Shown: positions 35,330 to 45,137, counted from the first letter of the stretch. The stretch: 64,000 nucleotides of DNA from Flavobacterium panacagri (GCF_030378165.1 NZ_CP119766.1:3348001-3412000); one strand, 5' to 3'. The notes: generated by a model not told the origin, from the letters alone. Program-made: numbers and translations.

Positions 35330-36739
35330 ATGGAATCAACAAGAAAGGAACATGATTTTTTAGGAGAATTAGAAATTCCTAATCATTTATACTACGGAAT
35401 CCAGACTTTTAGAGCTGTAGAAAATTTCAATATTACCGGAATTCCAATTTCAAAAGAACCTTTGTTCATTAAAGCTTTAGGATATGTAAAAAAGGCTGCG
35501 GCTTTAGCAAATAAAGATTGCAACGCGATAAATCCTAAAATCGCAGAAGCGATTTGTTATGGAAGCGATCAGGTAATTGCTGGTAAATTTGATCAGGAAT
35601 TTGTAAGCGATTTAATTCAGGGTGGAGCGGGAACCTCGGTAAATATGAATGCTAACGAAGTTATCGCGAATATTGGACTGGAATATCTTGGTCACAAAAA
35701 AGGAGAATATCAGTTTCTTCATCCCAACAATCATGTAAACTGTTCACAGTCAACAAACGATGCTTATCCATCGGCTTTTAGAATTGCTTTGTATTTAAAA
35801 ATGGAAAGCTTTATTAAAACTTTGGCGGGCTTAGAAGTTGCTTTTGCTAAAAAAGGAGAAGAATTCAAAGAAGTTCTGAAAATGGGAAGAACGCAATTAC
35901 AAGATGCGGTTCCGATGACTTTGGGGCAAGAATTCAAAGCTTATGCGACTACTATTGGTGAAGATATTCAGCGCTTGAAAAATGCTCAAGAATTATTGTT
36001 AGAAATCAACATGGGGGCAACGGCAATTGGAACAAAAGTAAATGCACCAGAAGGATATCCTGAAATTTGCGTTAAATATTTGGCAGATGAGGTTGGAATT
36101 CCATTAATGCTTTCGCCAGATTTGATTGAAGCAACTGTTGATACTGGAGCTTATGTTCAAATTATGGGAACATTAAAACGTTCTGCGGTTAAGATTTCTA
36201 AAATCTGCAACGATTTACGTTTATTAAGTTCAGGGCCAAGAACAGGTCTTAACGAAATTAATCTTCCTGCACGTCAGCCAGGCTCTTCTATTATGCCAGG
36301 TAAAGTAAATCCTGTAATTCCAGAAGTCGTGAATCAGACTTGTTTTTATGTAATTGGACAAGATTTAACCGTTACAATGGCAGCAGAAGCGGGACAATTA
36401 CAATTGAATGTAATGGAACCAGTTATTGCTTTTGCTATGTTTACGTCATTAGATTATCTTTCAAATGCAATCCAAACTTTAATTGATAAATGTATTGTTG
36501 GAATCACAGCCAACGTTGACCATTGTTACAATATGGTGATGAACAGCATTGGAATCGTAACACAGCTTAATCCAATTATTGGTTACGAAGAAAGTGCCAG
36601 CATTGCTGGAGAAGCTTTAAAAACTGGTAAAAGCGTACATCAAATTGCTGTTTTGGAAAGAAAGCTGATTACTCAGGAAAAATGGGATGAAATCTATTCT
36701 TTAGAGAATTTAATTCATCCAAAATTTATCACAAAGTAA
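35330..36739 (+). CDS. aspA: Aspartate ammonia-lyase
   Basis: Converts aspartate to fumarate and ammonia. The 469-residue protein belongs to the fumarase/aspartase superfamily: N-terminal HDFLGELEIPNHLYYGIQTFRA, HVNCSQSTNDAYPSA, TQLQDAVPMTLGQEF and the signature loop GSSIMPGKVNPVIPE (about 318-332). The pattern KVNPV with Y/T neighbours and ISKEPL fits aspartase rather than fumarase C. It has its own terminator. Confidence 0.93.
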   Translation: MESTRKEHDFLGELEIPNHLYYGIQTFRAVENFNITGIPISKEPLFIKALGYVKKAAALANKDCNAINPKIAEAICYGSDQVIAGKFDQEFVSDLIQGGAGTSVNMNANEVIANIGLEYLGHKKGEYQFLHPNNHVNCSQSTNDAYPSAFRIALYLKMESFIKTLAGLEVAFAKKGEEFKEVLKMGRTQLQDAVPMTLGQEFKAYATTIGEDIQRLKNAQELLLEINMGATAIGTKVNAPEGYPEICVKYLADEVGIPLMLSPDLIEATVDTGAYVQIMGTLKRSAVKISKICNDLRLLSSGPRTGLNEINLPARQPGSSIMPGKVNPVIPEVVNQTCFYVIGQDLTVTMAAEAGQLQLNVMEPVIAFAMFTSLDYLSNAIQTLIDKCIVGITANVDHCYNMVMNSIGIVTQLNPIIGYEESASIAGEALKTGKSVHQIAVLERKLITQEKWDEIYSLENLIHPKFITK

Positions 36740-36761
36740 TTTTAGATATAAAATTTATAAT

Positions 36762-36795
36762 AACAAGCCGTTAAGAAATTAACGGCTTGTTTTGT
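36762..36795 (+). terminator. Terminator of aspA
   Basis: A 13-bp perfect stem (36762-36774 with 36779-36791), loop GAAA, then T-rich sequence. Confidence 0.9.
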
Positions 36796-36891
36796 TTGTT
36801 TTTAAAATGGTATTATGTAAAGTATTGAAAATGAGTTATATTTACATGGGGTTATAGTCTTGGATTATATAAAAATTAAAACTTTACAAGT

Positions 36892-38166
36892 GTGGAATTT
36901 TTAAAAAACACAAATTTTAAGCGAACATTAAAAGTAGCAGTTTTACTTTTTATTATTCCGTTATTTCTAAATGCTCAAACCGAAATAGAATCTCAAAATA
37001 AAGAAGAATGTCCTGCTAAAACTATTTTAGAACTTTTTAAAAAGAAAGATTCTGTTTATGTAGTCAAGCCCACAAAAAACGATTTTTTTCTTGTAATTCC
37101 AGCTATAGGTTCACAACCTGCAACGGGATTTTTCTTTGGCGCGGTGGCACAATATACTTTCAAAGGAAAACAGGAAAACGACAAATATTCTGTAGCCAAT
37201 CTTGGAATTCTTTATACCCTGAAAAAACAATGGATGATTAACGTTAAGAATAATATTCTGCTAAAGAATAATAAAATATTTTTAAGTGGAGATTATCGGT
37301 TTTATATTTTTTCGCAACCGAATTATGGATTGGGAACAGATATTATTCCGCCTCGAAGAGATCGTCCAGATGGTTTTAGTATTGATTCTATTGCACAATC
37401 CATGGATTATAATTATTTCAAATTTCATCAAACGGCATCTTTTGAGGTAAGAAAGAATTTTTATGTTGGAGGAGGCGTAAACATAGACTGGTATACGGAT
37501 ATAAAAGATAAAGAACTGGACATTGAAAACGGAAATTTAACCTATCATTACAATTACAGTCAGCGGCATGGTTTTGATGATTTAGAATATTTCCTGACTG
37601 GAGTCAGCTTGAATATGGTTTATGATTCTCGTGACAATCAGGTCAATTCTTCTCGAGGCTGGTTTGCGAATCTCAATTATCGCTTTAATCCAGTTTTATT
37701 TCACAATCAAAAATATAGCAATGTTTTATATGCAGAGTATCGACATTTTTTACCGCTTTCGCGAAAGAATGATCGTTACATTTTAGGAATCTGGGCTTAC
37801 GGACAGTTTATAACCAGAGGTGAAGTTCCATATTTAAATCTTCCTGCAATTGGTTGGGATCAGCGAAGTAGGAGTGGAGAAGGTTATACCCAAGGTTTGT
37901 TTAGAGGAAACGGATTAATTTATCTTTCTACTGAGTTCCGTTTTCCTATTACCTGCAATCAAATGTTGAGCGGAACGGTTTTTACCAATTTTGTAACTGC
38001 AAGTAATACTGATAATAATACAGGACTTTTTCATTCCATTCAGCCTGCGGCTGGAGTTGGATTCAGGATATTAATAGATAAAAAAACAAGAACCAATCTT
38101 GTTGCCGATTATGCCTGGGGAAATAATTCGAAAGGATTTTACCTAAATGCAGGAGAAGTGTTTTAA
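36892..38166 (+). CDS. BamA/TamA-family outer membrane protein
   Basis: A 424-residue protein with a GTG start at 36892 and a signal peptide ending LFLNAQ. It holds the surface-antigen barrel pattern: YDSRDNQVNSSRGWFANLNYRFNP, then RGNGLIYLSTEFRFPI near the C-terminus, and ends in F like outer membrane barrels. No POTRA repeats are visible in the short N-terminal part (about 100 residues), so it is not BamA itself; it may be a small Omp85-like or patatin-associated-type barrel. Lies upstream of a two-component system. Confidence 0.8.
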   Translation: MEFLKNTNFKRTLKVAVLLFIIPLFLNAQTEIESQNKEECPAKTILELFKKKDSVYVVKPTKNDFFLVIPAIGSQPATGFFFGAVAQYTFKGKQENDKYSVANLGILYTLKKQWMINVKNNILLKNNKIFLSGDYRFYIFSQPNYGLGTDIIPPRRDRPDGFSIDSIAQSMDYNYFKFHQTASFEVRKNFYVGGGVNIDWYTDIKDKELDIENGNLTYHYNYSQRHGFDDLEYFLTGVSLNMVYDSRDNQVNSSRGWFANLNYRFNPVLFHNQKYSNVLYAEYRHFLPLSRKNDRYILGIWAYGQFITRGEVPYLNLPAIGWDQRSRSGEGYTQGLFRGNGLIYLSTEFRFPITCNQMLSGTVFTNFVTASNTDNNTGLFHSIQPAAGVGFRILIDKKTRTNLVADYAWGNNSKGFYLNAGEVF

Positions 38167-38255
38167 TGTTAAGACTCTTCAATTTGAATTCGAAGCAACA
38201 CTACATTTTAACTTCAAAAATTGAGAATCAGAAACATTTATCTAAAATAAATAAG

Positions 38256-38286
38256 AAAAAGCAGGTTATTTTGGTCTGCTTTTTTT
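38256..38286 (+). terminator. Terminator of the BamA-like gene
   Basis: AAAGCAG and CTGCTTT form the stem, loop GTTATTTTGGT, then a T-run. Confidence 0.7.
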
Positions 38287-38361
38287 ATGTATTGGCGTAA
38301 TTGTTCATAATTAAATCATAATTTCTATCCGTAATAAGTACTATTTTTGAAACTCAATCCT

Positions 38362-38369
38362 TATTTTTG
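38362..38369 (+). promoter_or_regulatory. -7 box of the response regulator gene
   Basis: TATTTTTG lies 18 bases before the chosen ATG at 38388. Confidence 0.55.
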
Positions 38370-38387
38370 TTGTATATACAAATTACT

Positions 38388-39062
38388 ATGAAGTTACTAA
38401 TAGTCGAAGATGAGCCAAATCTATTATCAATTCTGCGTAAAGGATTTGCTGAAAATAATAATGAAGTTAGTGTAGCTCTTGACGGTAAAACCGCTTTGGA
38501 GATGATTCATAATTATACTTTTGACGTTGTAGTTTTAGACGTGATGCTTCCAGATATTAATGGAATCGAGATTTGCAGAAGACTTCGTGCCAGCAAGAAT
38601 TTTGTTCCCATTTTATTGCTTACTGCTTTAGGAACTTCAGAAAACATTGTAACTGGTCTTAATGCCGGTGCCGATGATTATTTGGTAAAGCCTTTTAAAT
38701 TTGGAGAACTAGATGCCCGAGTAAATGCGCTTTACAGAAGATCACATCAGGAAACAGAAAAAATTGATACTATCGTTATTGGTGATTTAGAGATAAACGG
38801 ACGTGCCAAATCAGTAAAAAGAGGAGCTGATAGCATTATTCTCACCGCAAAAGAGTTTAAACTATTATATTATTTGGCAAAAAATATGGGAAGAATCGTT
38901 TCTCGTGACCAAATTTTAGATAATGTTTGGGATATTAATTTTGATATGAATACCAATGTTGTGGATGTATATATCACTTATTTAAGAAGAAAAATCGATA
39001 AGCCTTACGATACCAAACTTATTCATACTATGAAAGGTTTGGGCTATGTTATAAAGCCATAA
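38388..39062 (+). CDS. OmpR/PhoB-class response regulator
   Basis: A 224-residue protein. The receiver domain (1-120) has E7/D8 acidic pocket, phospho-acceptor D51 in VVVLDVMLP and K101 in LVKPF. A winged-helix DNA-binding domain follows (about 130-224; ILTAKEFKLLYYLAKNMGRIVSRDQIL). The ATG at 38388 is chosen; the frame's earlier TTG overlaps the promoter. The histidine kinase begins two bases after the stop, so they are one operon. Confidence 0.94.
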   Translation: MKLLIVEDEPNLLSILRKGFAENNNEVSVALDGKTALEMIHNYTFDVVVLDVMLPDINGIEICRRLRASKNFVPILLLTALGTSENIVTGLNAGADDYLVKPFKFGELDARVNALYRRSHQETEKIDTIVIGDLEINGRAKSVKRGADSIILTAKEFKLLYYLAKNMGRIVSRDQILDNVWDINFDMNTNVVDVYITYLRRKIDKPYDTKLIHTMKGLGYVIKP

Positions 39063-39063
39063 A

Positions 39064-40446
39064 ATGGATATTAGAAAAAAAATTACTTTTAACTACGTTG
39101 CCCTTTCTACCTTTAGTACGTCATTATTGTGCATTATTGTGTTTTTCTTGTTTAGGGAAAATAACAGATACCACTTTTTAAAGCGTTTAGATGATAGGTC
39201 GAAAATTGTAGCGTCTATTCATTTTCAAAAAGATCCTGAGAAAATAAAATACTATAAAAATCTTCAAAAAAATGGTCTCGAAGAATTAATTGAAGAAGAA
39301 GAGTATGTATTAAAAATCAACAGTCATAATTCTTTTGATTATAATACAAATCTAAATCTTCCGAATACTTTTTACACCAACATTTTAAGTACAGGAAAAG
39401 ATTCTTACGAAAAAGATAATAAATATTACCTAGGTCAGATTTTTCAGGAAAACGGACAAAGATATATTGTTATTGTAGGAGCTAGAGACCGAAAAGGAAA
39501 AGACACAACGGTTTATATTGTCAAAATCATGCTTTTTGGAGGCATCGGTTTTGTGATTCTGGCTTTCCTTTTAGGGCGTTTTCTAGCAAAACGTGTTATT
39601 AATCCTGTTGCCCGCATTACAAAAGAAGTAAAAAGAATTAGTGCTTCAAACCTTCACAATCGTTTGCCCGAAGTTAAAAATTCTGATGAAATATCGGATT
39701 TGACCAATACGTTTAATAATATGTTGGATCGACTGGAAACTTCTTTCGAAATTCAGGCCAACTTTATTAATAATGCTTCTCACGAGCTGAAAACGCCAAT
39801 AACAACTATTATTGCCGAAGCAGAAATTATGCTTCTAAAAGAACGTGCAGTAGAAGAATATGTTGAATCATTAGAAAATATATACAGTCAGGCTTCTCGT
39901 TTAGGAAATTTAACAGAAAGCCTTTTAAAGTTAACGCAAACAGGTTACGACGGACAAAAACAAGTTTCGGATGTTGCGAGAATAGACGAATTGTTATTGG
40001 ATGTAAAATCGGATTTAGACAAAATTTATCCGGACAATCGTGTAAGTATTATCATTAATATCGCTCCTAAAGACTCTAATTTACTCTTACTTCCATGCAA
40101 CAAACCTTTACTAGAATTAGCGATTAATAATATCATTACAAACGGAGTAAAATATTCAGATAACAATGAAGTGTTCGTAAATCTTTCAGCAAATGATGAA
40201 ATGATCAAAATTACGATAAACGATATTGGTATCGGAATTCCGCCTGAAGATATTCCTCATTTGTATGAACCTTTCTTTAGAGGAAAAATAGCAACCAGAT
40301 ATATAGGTTATGGTTTAGGGCTTCCTCTGGCTTCAAAAATTATCAGAATGCACGAAGGGGAATTACAGGTTCAATCCGAACAAAACAAGGGTACAATCGT
40401 AACGATTATCTTCAAAAAAAGAAACATTAAAAAATCTAATGTTTAA
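39064..40446 (+). CDS. Sensor histidine kinase
   Basis: A 460-residue kinase: first membrane helix about 10-30, a periplasmic sensor of about 120 residues, second helix 152-175, HAMP (176-228), dimerisation domain with phospho-acceptor H240 in NASHELKTP, and an ATPase domain with N box NIITNGVKYS, G1 box NDIGIGIP and G2 box GYGLGLPLA. Partner is the preceding response regulator. The periplasmic part shows no known sensor fold, so the signal is unknown. Usp-like and bestrophin genes follow and may be targets. Confidence 0.94.
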   Translation: MDIRKKITFNYVALSTFSTSLLCIIVFFLFRENNRYHFLKRLDDRSKIVASIHFQKDPEKIKYYKNLQKNGLEELIEEEEYVLKINSHNSFDYNTNLNLPNTFYTNILSTGKDSYEKDNKYYLGQIFQENGQRYIVIVGARDRKGKDTTVYIVKIMLFGGIGFVILAFLLGRFLAKRVINPVARITKEVKRISASNLHNRLPEVKNSDEISDLTNTFNNMLDRLETSFEIQANFINNASHELKTPITTIIAEAEIMLLKERAVEEYVESLENIYSQASRLGNLTESLLKLTQTGYDGQKQVSDVARIDELLLDVKSDLDKIYPDNRVSIIINIAPKDSNLLLLPCNKPLLELAINNIITNGVKYSDNNEVFVNLSANDEMIKITINDIGIGIPPEDIPHLYEPFFRGKIATRYIGYGLGLPLASKIIRMHEGELQVQSEQNKGTIVTIIFKKRNIKKSNV

Positions 40447-40529
40447 TCTTAGGAAATTCTAATTTTAGCTTAAGAAGAGTCTAATTCATTGATAGTTAAT
40501 TTGTAAGTATAAACTAAACGATTATACTT

Positions 40530-41252
40530 ATGAAAAATTTTCTTATACCTACGACTTTAAAAGATGATACAATTTCGGCTGTTAAATCTGCGGTGAATCA
40601 GTCGAAAGATACTGAATCAGAAATTATATTAGTATTAGTTTCAGAAGCGCCAGATACCTTTTCATCTTCCAGTTTTTTGCGAGAAATGAGATCGGGACTT
40701 ACTAAAAGTCAGGAAGAGGTTTTGGAAACCTGCAGATACATTATCGACCATAATCCAAATGCAAAATTGAAAGTTCACAATCAATACGGACTTTCGGCAC
40801 CTATTTTAAAACGCCTTATAGAAGCTTTTTCTGTAAAGCTCGTTATCCTTACACATTCCTATAAGCAGGAAACCAAAAAAATCCATCAATATTTTGTGCA
40901 GTTGGCAGGAAATCAAAAATGTCCAATTCTGCATTTAAGCACAGAAATCAACAAAGAGGTTTTCAGTAAAGCACTTTATGTAGAAAATTCAACGGCCAAT
41001 ATTCATGTAAAAGATGTACAGCAATATTTGAGTGAGAATTTCTCTTTTGAAATTGTGAGCCAGACAGCCAATTTTGAACATAACTACGAGAATGTAGCTC
41101 CATTTTTATCAGAAGCCATTTCAAAGCACAATATTGATATGCTGGTAGAAACACGAAAAGGCGAAAAAATCAAATTTAAAAAAGTAAAAAAGGAAAATGT
41201 CAATGAGAAATTGGGACTTCCGGTTCTCTCGTTGTACGAAGAGATAGTTTAG
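40530..41252 (+). CDS. Universal stress protein-like protein
   Basis: A 240-residue soluble protein with an N-terminal start FLIPTTLKDDTISAVKSAVNQSK and central LVILTHSYKQETKKIHQYFVQLAGNQKCPILHL, which resembles the alpha/beta UspA fold (KLVILGTHG...NCPVL). The ATP-binding glycine motif of Usp proteins is not clear, so it may be a non-nucleotide-binding form. A second half of about 100 residues could be a degenerate second Usp domain. Placed after the two-component system. Confidence 0.55.
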   Translation: MKNFLIPTTLKDDTISAVKSAVNQSKDTESEIILVLVSEAPDTFSSSSFLREMRSGLTKSQEEVLETCRYIIDHNPNAKLKVHNQYGLSAPILKRLIEAFSVKLVILTHSYKQETKKIHQYFVQLAGNQKCPILHLSTEINKEVFSKALYVENSTANIHVKDVQQYLSENFSFEIVSQTANFEHNYENVAPFLSEAISKHNIDMLVETRKGEKIKFKKVKKENVNEKLGLPVLSLYEEIV

Positions 41253-41363
41253 TAAATTCTTAGTACCCAGTTCTTAGTCCTTAGTGAATATTAATTAAGT
41301 ATAAAGACAAATAACTAGGCACTAAGAACTAAACAGCTACAATATTAATTTAAAACCGAAAAT

Positions 41364-42311
41364 ATGTTATTAAGGAAAAGAATACCAATGAAGTACGTTC
41401 TCGGGAAAATTAAAGTAGAAATTGCTTTAGTATTGGCTTATACCGTACTATTTGAAATATTTCATCACTATTTTATAAACCTTCCCGTAGATATTCCGAT
41501 CGCAATTCCGACTATGATTGGAACCATTATTTCCTTATTATTAGCGTTTAAGTCCAATCAGGCTTATGACAGATGGTGGGAAGCCAGAATTGTCTGGGGA
41601 GCTGTTGTAAACGATTCTAGAACTTTAATCCGTCAGGTTTTAACGTTTTATAAAGATCCCGATTTTTCTGTTGAAGCCAGTGAATTCAAAGAGAATTTTG
41701 CCAAAAGACAGATTGCTTGGTGTTATAGTTTAGGAGAATCTCTTAGAAATAGAGATGCCGTAAAACCGCTTGAAGGTTTGATGAGTGATGAAGAAATTAA
41801 ATACATCAAAAATCATCAAAACGTTCCAAATGCTATTTTGATGCTGCACGCAAGAGATTTGCGAAATGCAAAAAACGAAAAGAAAATCAATAGGTATCAA
41901 CAGGTTGAAATTGATAATACATTGTCTAGGCTTTGTGATGAAATGGGAAAATGCGAAAGAATTAAAAACACCATTTTTCCAACAACTTACAGTATGTATA
42001 TCAGATTAACGTTGTGTCTGTTCATTTTATTATTGCCTTTTGGTCTAACAAGTGTGTTAAGCTGGTTCGCGATTCCTTTAATTACAGCAATTGGTGCCGC
42101 TTTCTTTTTGATCGAAAGAATGGCAATTCATTTGCAAGATCCATTCGAAAACAGAGCAACCGATACACCTGTTACGGCTATTGCAAATACTATTGAAAAA
42201 AATATTAAACAAATGCTAAACGAATATCAAAGCGAATTTGATATTCTGAATGAATTTCACTTAGTAGATGAACCTAAGAAAGTCGAAAAAGACGCTTACT
42301 TTGTCTTATAA
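41364..42311 (+). CDS. Bestrophin-family anion channel
   Basis: A 315-residue membrane protein with the bacterial bestrophin/UPF0187 pattern: KVEIALVLAYTVLFEIFHHYF, the neck residues TMIGTIISLLLAFKSNQAYDRWWEARIVWG, and later TLCLFILLLPFGLTSVLSWFAIPLITAIGAAFFLIERMAIHLQDPFEN. Bacterial members form pentameric ion channels. Its own promoter is not obvious; a strong terminator follows. Confidence 0.9.
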   Translation: MLLRKRIPMKYVLGKIKVEIALVLAYTVLFEIFHHYFINLPVDIPIAIPTMIGTIISLLLAFKSNQAYDRWWEARIVWGAVVNDSRTLIRQVLTFYKDPDFSVEASEFKENFAKRQIAWCYSLGESLRNRDAVKPLEGLMSDEEIKYIKNHQNVPNAILMLHARDLRNAKNEKKINRYQQVEIDNTLSRLCDEMGKCERIKNTIFPTTYSMYIRLTLCLFILLLPFGLTSVLSWFAIPLITAIGAAFFLIERMAIHLQDPFENRATDTPVTAIANTIEKNIKQMLNEYQSEFDILNEFHLVDEPKKVEKDAYFVL

Positions 42312-42343
42312 CTATTTAATTTTGGTCTTCTTTTAATTGTTGG

Positions 42344-42379
42344 CTGGACAGTGTGTAGTTGCGCTGTCCAGTTTTTTTG
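42344..42379 (+). terminator. Terminator of the bestrophin gene
   Basis: CTGGACAG (42344-42351) pairs with CTGTCCAG (42364-42371), then eight T. Confidence 0.88.
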
Positions 42380-42410
42380 TTTGATTGCTAAATTCACAAG
42401 CATTTTAAAT

Positions 42411-42613
42411 ATAGCCAGTGGTTTCAACCACTGGAACGCAATCAATATAAAAATCTTCTATACGTCCTCACGTTTGAAACCGTGGGCTATGTTCATTTGA
42501 TGGTGTTAAGCGTTTGATTTTTTTATTTCGAAATTCATAAACATTTCAACCACTGGAACGCAATCGATATAAAAACCTTATATACGTCCTCACGGTTGAA
42601 TCCGCGGGCTATG
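42411..42613. repeat. Two tandem copies of an about 70-bp intergenic repeat
   Basis: Unit 1 (42411-42490) and unit 2 (42543-42612) share TTTCAACCACTGGAACGCAATC, then AT, TATAAAAA, CTTNTATACGTCCTCACG, and end with GGGCTAT. In unit 1 the start ATAGCCAGTGGTTTC and the end GAAACCGTGGGCTAT are complementary, so each copy can form a large hairpin. Typical of Flavobacterium REP-like sequences. (Motifs are given in pieces.). Confidence 0.8.
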
Positions 42614-42624
42614 TCAAAACGAAA

Positions 42625-44046
42625 TTACAATTGTTTCGCCAACCTTCCTAAAGTCTGAATAGCAGTTCTCAATTCATTCGACCAAGGCAATCCAAAACTC
42701 AATCGCATACAATTGGAAAATTGATCTTGAAGCGAAAAAATCCTTCCTGGTGCAATGCTGATATTGTGTTTTAAAGCCAAATGATAAAAGGCAGCAGTAT
42801 CTATTTTTTTATCCATTTCAACCCAAAGAAAAAAACCGCCCTGAGGCTGACTTACTTTTGTTCCCGCCGGAAAAGATTCTAAAACAGTATTGATATAATT
42901 GGTGCAGTTTCGATTTAAAATCTGGCGAATTTTACGCAGATGATTCTCATAACGACCATTTTTTAAAAAATCCCCTACGACTTCATGTGTAATTGTGGTA
43001 TTGGAAATAGTATGATATAGTTTAGTTCGTAGAATTTCTTTTTTGAACTTTCCAGGAGAAACCCATCCCGCACGATAACCCGGCGCCAAAGATTTAGAAA
43101 CCGAACTGCAGCACAATACAATGCCACTTTCGTCATAGGTTTTACAATTAGTTGGACGGCTGGTGCCAAAGTATAAATCGCCATGAATATCATCTTCAAT
43201 TAAGGGAACATTATAAAAATCCATTAAACGAACAATTTCTTTTTTATGTTCGTTAGGCATCATACTTCCTGATGGATTGCTGAAATTACTCATTAAAACA
43301 CAAGCTTTTACTTTGTTAGAAGATAATGTTTTTTTTACAGCTTCCAATTCGATTCCAGTTGTCATATTGGTTGGAAGCTCCATAACATATAAACCTAAAG
43401 ATCTAGCCAATTGTAAAATTCCAAAATAAACCGGACTTTCAGTAATAATGGTATCTCCAGGTTTTGTCAAAGTCAATAAACAGTCTGAAATTGCAGAGAT
43501 ACAGCCGGGAGTTGTAATAATATCATCTTCTGTCAAAGAACCGCCCCAAGTAAACGACCAGCGGGCAATTTCTTTACGTAGATTACTATTTCCCTGAATT
43601 TCTTCATAACTCGTTCCACTGTTTGGAAGCTGACGCATTGCCTGAACCATTCCTTTATTCAGTTTTGCAATTGGCAGTAATTCATTCGACGGAAAACCAA
43701 GCGAAAGCATTGTCAAGTCTTTTTTACGCATATCGTCATAAACCAAATCGACTAAATCTTCACGTTCTATGTTTTCAAGTGTTAAAATTGGCGTGCTTGC
43801 AGATGGCTCTGGAATTGTTCGTGCCGAAATATTACTCACATAATAACCGGATTGCGGACGAGATTCAATCAGAGAACGGCTTTCAACTTCATAATACGCT
43901 TTACTTACTGTACTCATGCTGTAACCCGTTTCGGCGCAGACTTCTCTAATGGAAGGCAGTTTGTCGCCAACGTTTAAAAGACCAGATTTAATCTGTTTTT
44001 CGATACGGTCTGCAAATTGAAGATATAGGTAATTGGAGTTTTTCAT
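42625..44046 (-). CDS. MocR-type regulator (GntR domain fused to aminotransferase)
   Basis: A 473-residue fusion: a GntR winged-helix (1-75; KLPSIREVCAETGYSMSTVSKAYYEVESRSLIESRPQSGYYV) and a class I aminotransferase-like domain with K318 in SSVSKSLAPGYRAGWV binding PLP, and EDDIHGDL before it. MocR proteins sense PLP or a PLP adduct of an amino compound and usually control a divergent gene. Here that is the EamA transporter, whose start is about 110 bases away. Catalytic activity itself is uncertain. Confidence 0.9.
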   Translation of the reverse strand: MKNSNYLYLQFADRIEKQIKSGLLNVGDKLPSIREVCAETGYSMSTVSKAYYEVESRSLIESRPQSGYYVSNISARTIPEPSASTPILTLENIEREDLVDLVYDDMRKKDLTMLSLGFPSNELLPIAKLNKGMVQAMRQLPNSGTSYEEIQGNSNLRKEIARWSFTWGGSLTEDDIITTPGCISAISDCLLTLTKPGDTIITESPVYFGILQLARSLGLYVMELPTNMTTGIELEAVKKTLSSNKVKACVLMSNFSNPSGSMMPNEHKKEIVRLMDFYNVPLIEDDIHGDLYFGTSRPTNCKTYDESGIVLCCSSVSKSLAPGYRAGWVSPGKFKKEILRTKLYHTISNTTITHEVVGDFLKNGRYENHLRKIRQILNRNCTNYINTVLESFPAGTKVSQPQGGFFLWVEMDKKIDTAAFYHLALKHNISIAPGRIFSLQDQFSNCMRLSFGLPWSNELRTAIQTLGRLAKQL

Positions 44047-44056
44047 CAGAAAAAAT

Positions 44057-44104
44057 AAAACTGTTATGGTGCAATTTACAAAAACTGTATCTGTATTGCT
44101 GTTT
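44057..44104. promoter_or_regulatory. Candidate MocR operator between mocR and eamA
   Basis: Direct repeats AAAACTGT at 44057-44064 and 44081-44088 (24-bp period), the second running into CTGTATCTGTAT and then CTGTTTTA. MocR dimers typically bind direct repeats in the divergent promoter region, so these are candidate boxes. No consensus -7 box could be placed there. Confidence 0.45.
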
Positions 44105-44157
44105 TATTTTTTAGAAATTTGCGTCATCAAAAGAAAACAATTCAAAACAGCGTTTTT

Positions 44158-45072
44158 GTGAAAACAACAAAGTATTATCTAGCGGCTATTATTGCCTTTA
44201 CAACTTGGGGACTTTTCAGTTTGGTTTTAAGACCAATTCATGAATATCCGTCATTGGATATTTTGTTTTATCGTGTTTTCAGCTGTAGTATTTTAATGCT
44301 TTTGATTGCTGTTTTATTTAAAAGAAAAAAAATAAAAGAGACTATAGAAATTTTTAAAGCTTTACCAAAAGCTGAAAAAAGAAAATCGGTTTTACTGAAT
44401 ATTGGCGGAAGCGCTTTTTTAATGGGAAACTGGTTTACTTATATTTATGTGATGAATCATGTGAGTGTTAAAGCAACTTCTCTGGCTTATTTAGTTTGCC
44501 CGATTTTGACCACTTTATTGGCCTATTTCATATTAAGAGAAAAATTGTCCAAAACACAATGGATTTCTGTTGGATTAAGTATTTCTGGCTGTATGTTATT
44601 GTCTTATGCCGCTATTATGGATATGGTTTTCAGCATTATTATCGGATTAACTTATGCTGCTTATTTAGTGAGTCAGCGTGCCAATAAAGGTTTTGATAAA
44701 TTTATTGTACTAACTTTTCATATTGCTTTGGCAGGATTAGTATTATTACCTTTTTATCCGGTTTTTGGGGGACCGGTACCAACGGAATTTAAGTTTTATC
44801 TCTGTATTGAGACCATTGCAATTATGTTTACGATAATTCCGTTGTTTTTAAATTTATATGCACTTTCAGGAATCAATTCTTCGACAGTAGGAATGCTTTT
44901 AAACATCAATCCAATGATTGCATTTGGATTAGCAGCCTTTTTCTTCAAAGAAAATATTACGACGCTGCAGATTACAGCTTATGGAATCATTTTTATAGCA
45001 GTGTTAGTTTTTAATTCACATCATATTTTTGCGATAAAGCAAAAAATGACCGCAATATCCAAAGGTTCATAA
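44158..45072 (+). CDS. EamA/RarD-like transporter
   Basis: A 10-helix drug/metabolite transporter of 305 residues when started from the GTG at 44158. The frame is open from a TTG at 44119, but that start would lie in probable promoter sequence. The N-terminus YYLAAIIAFTTWGLFSLVLRPI and the later GGSAFLMGNWFTYIYVMNHVS resemble RarD. The MocR regulator is divergent, so export of an amino acid or vitamin B6-related compound is a reasonable guess. Confidence 0.82.
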   Translation: MKTTKYYLAAIIAFTTWGLFSLVLRPIHEYPSLDILFYRVFSCSILMLLIAVLFKRKKIKETIEIFKALPKAEKRKSVLLNIGGSAFLMGNWFTYIYVMNHVSVKATSLAYLVCPILTTLLAYFILREKLSKTQWISVGLSISGCMLLSYAAIMDMVFSIIIGLTYAAYLVSQRANKGFDKFIVLTFHIALAGLVLLPFYPVFGGPVPTEFKFYLCIETIAIMFTIIPLFLNLYALSGINSSTVGMLLNINPMIAFGLAAFFFKENITTLQITAYGIIFIAVLVFNSHHIFAIKQKMTAISKGS

Positions 45073-45137
45073 TCTTAGTTTTCATATTTTTTATTGGTTT
45101 AAAATCGAAAATTACAAGAATCTTAACAGGATGTTTA

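Larger units (their letters stand above)
42312..42624. other. Convergent intergenic stretch bestrophin / mocR
   Basis: 313 bases holding the bestrophin terminator and the tandem repeat, both listed. No gene seen; the repeats may end transcription of the minus-strand regulator gene as well. Confidence 0.7.

Noticed and set aside
42411..42613. Possible CRISPR array
   Set aside because: Only two units, far too long and unequal, with no spacer pattern and no cas genes.
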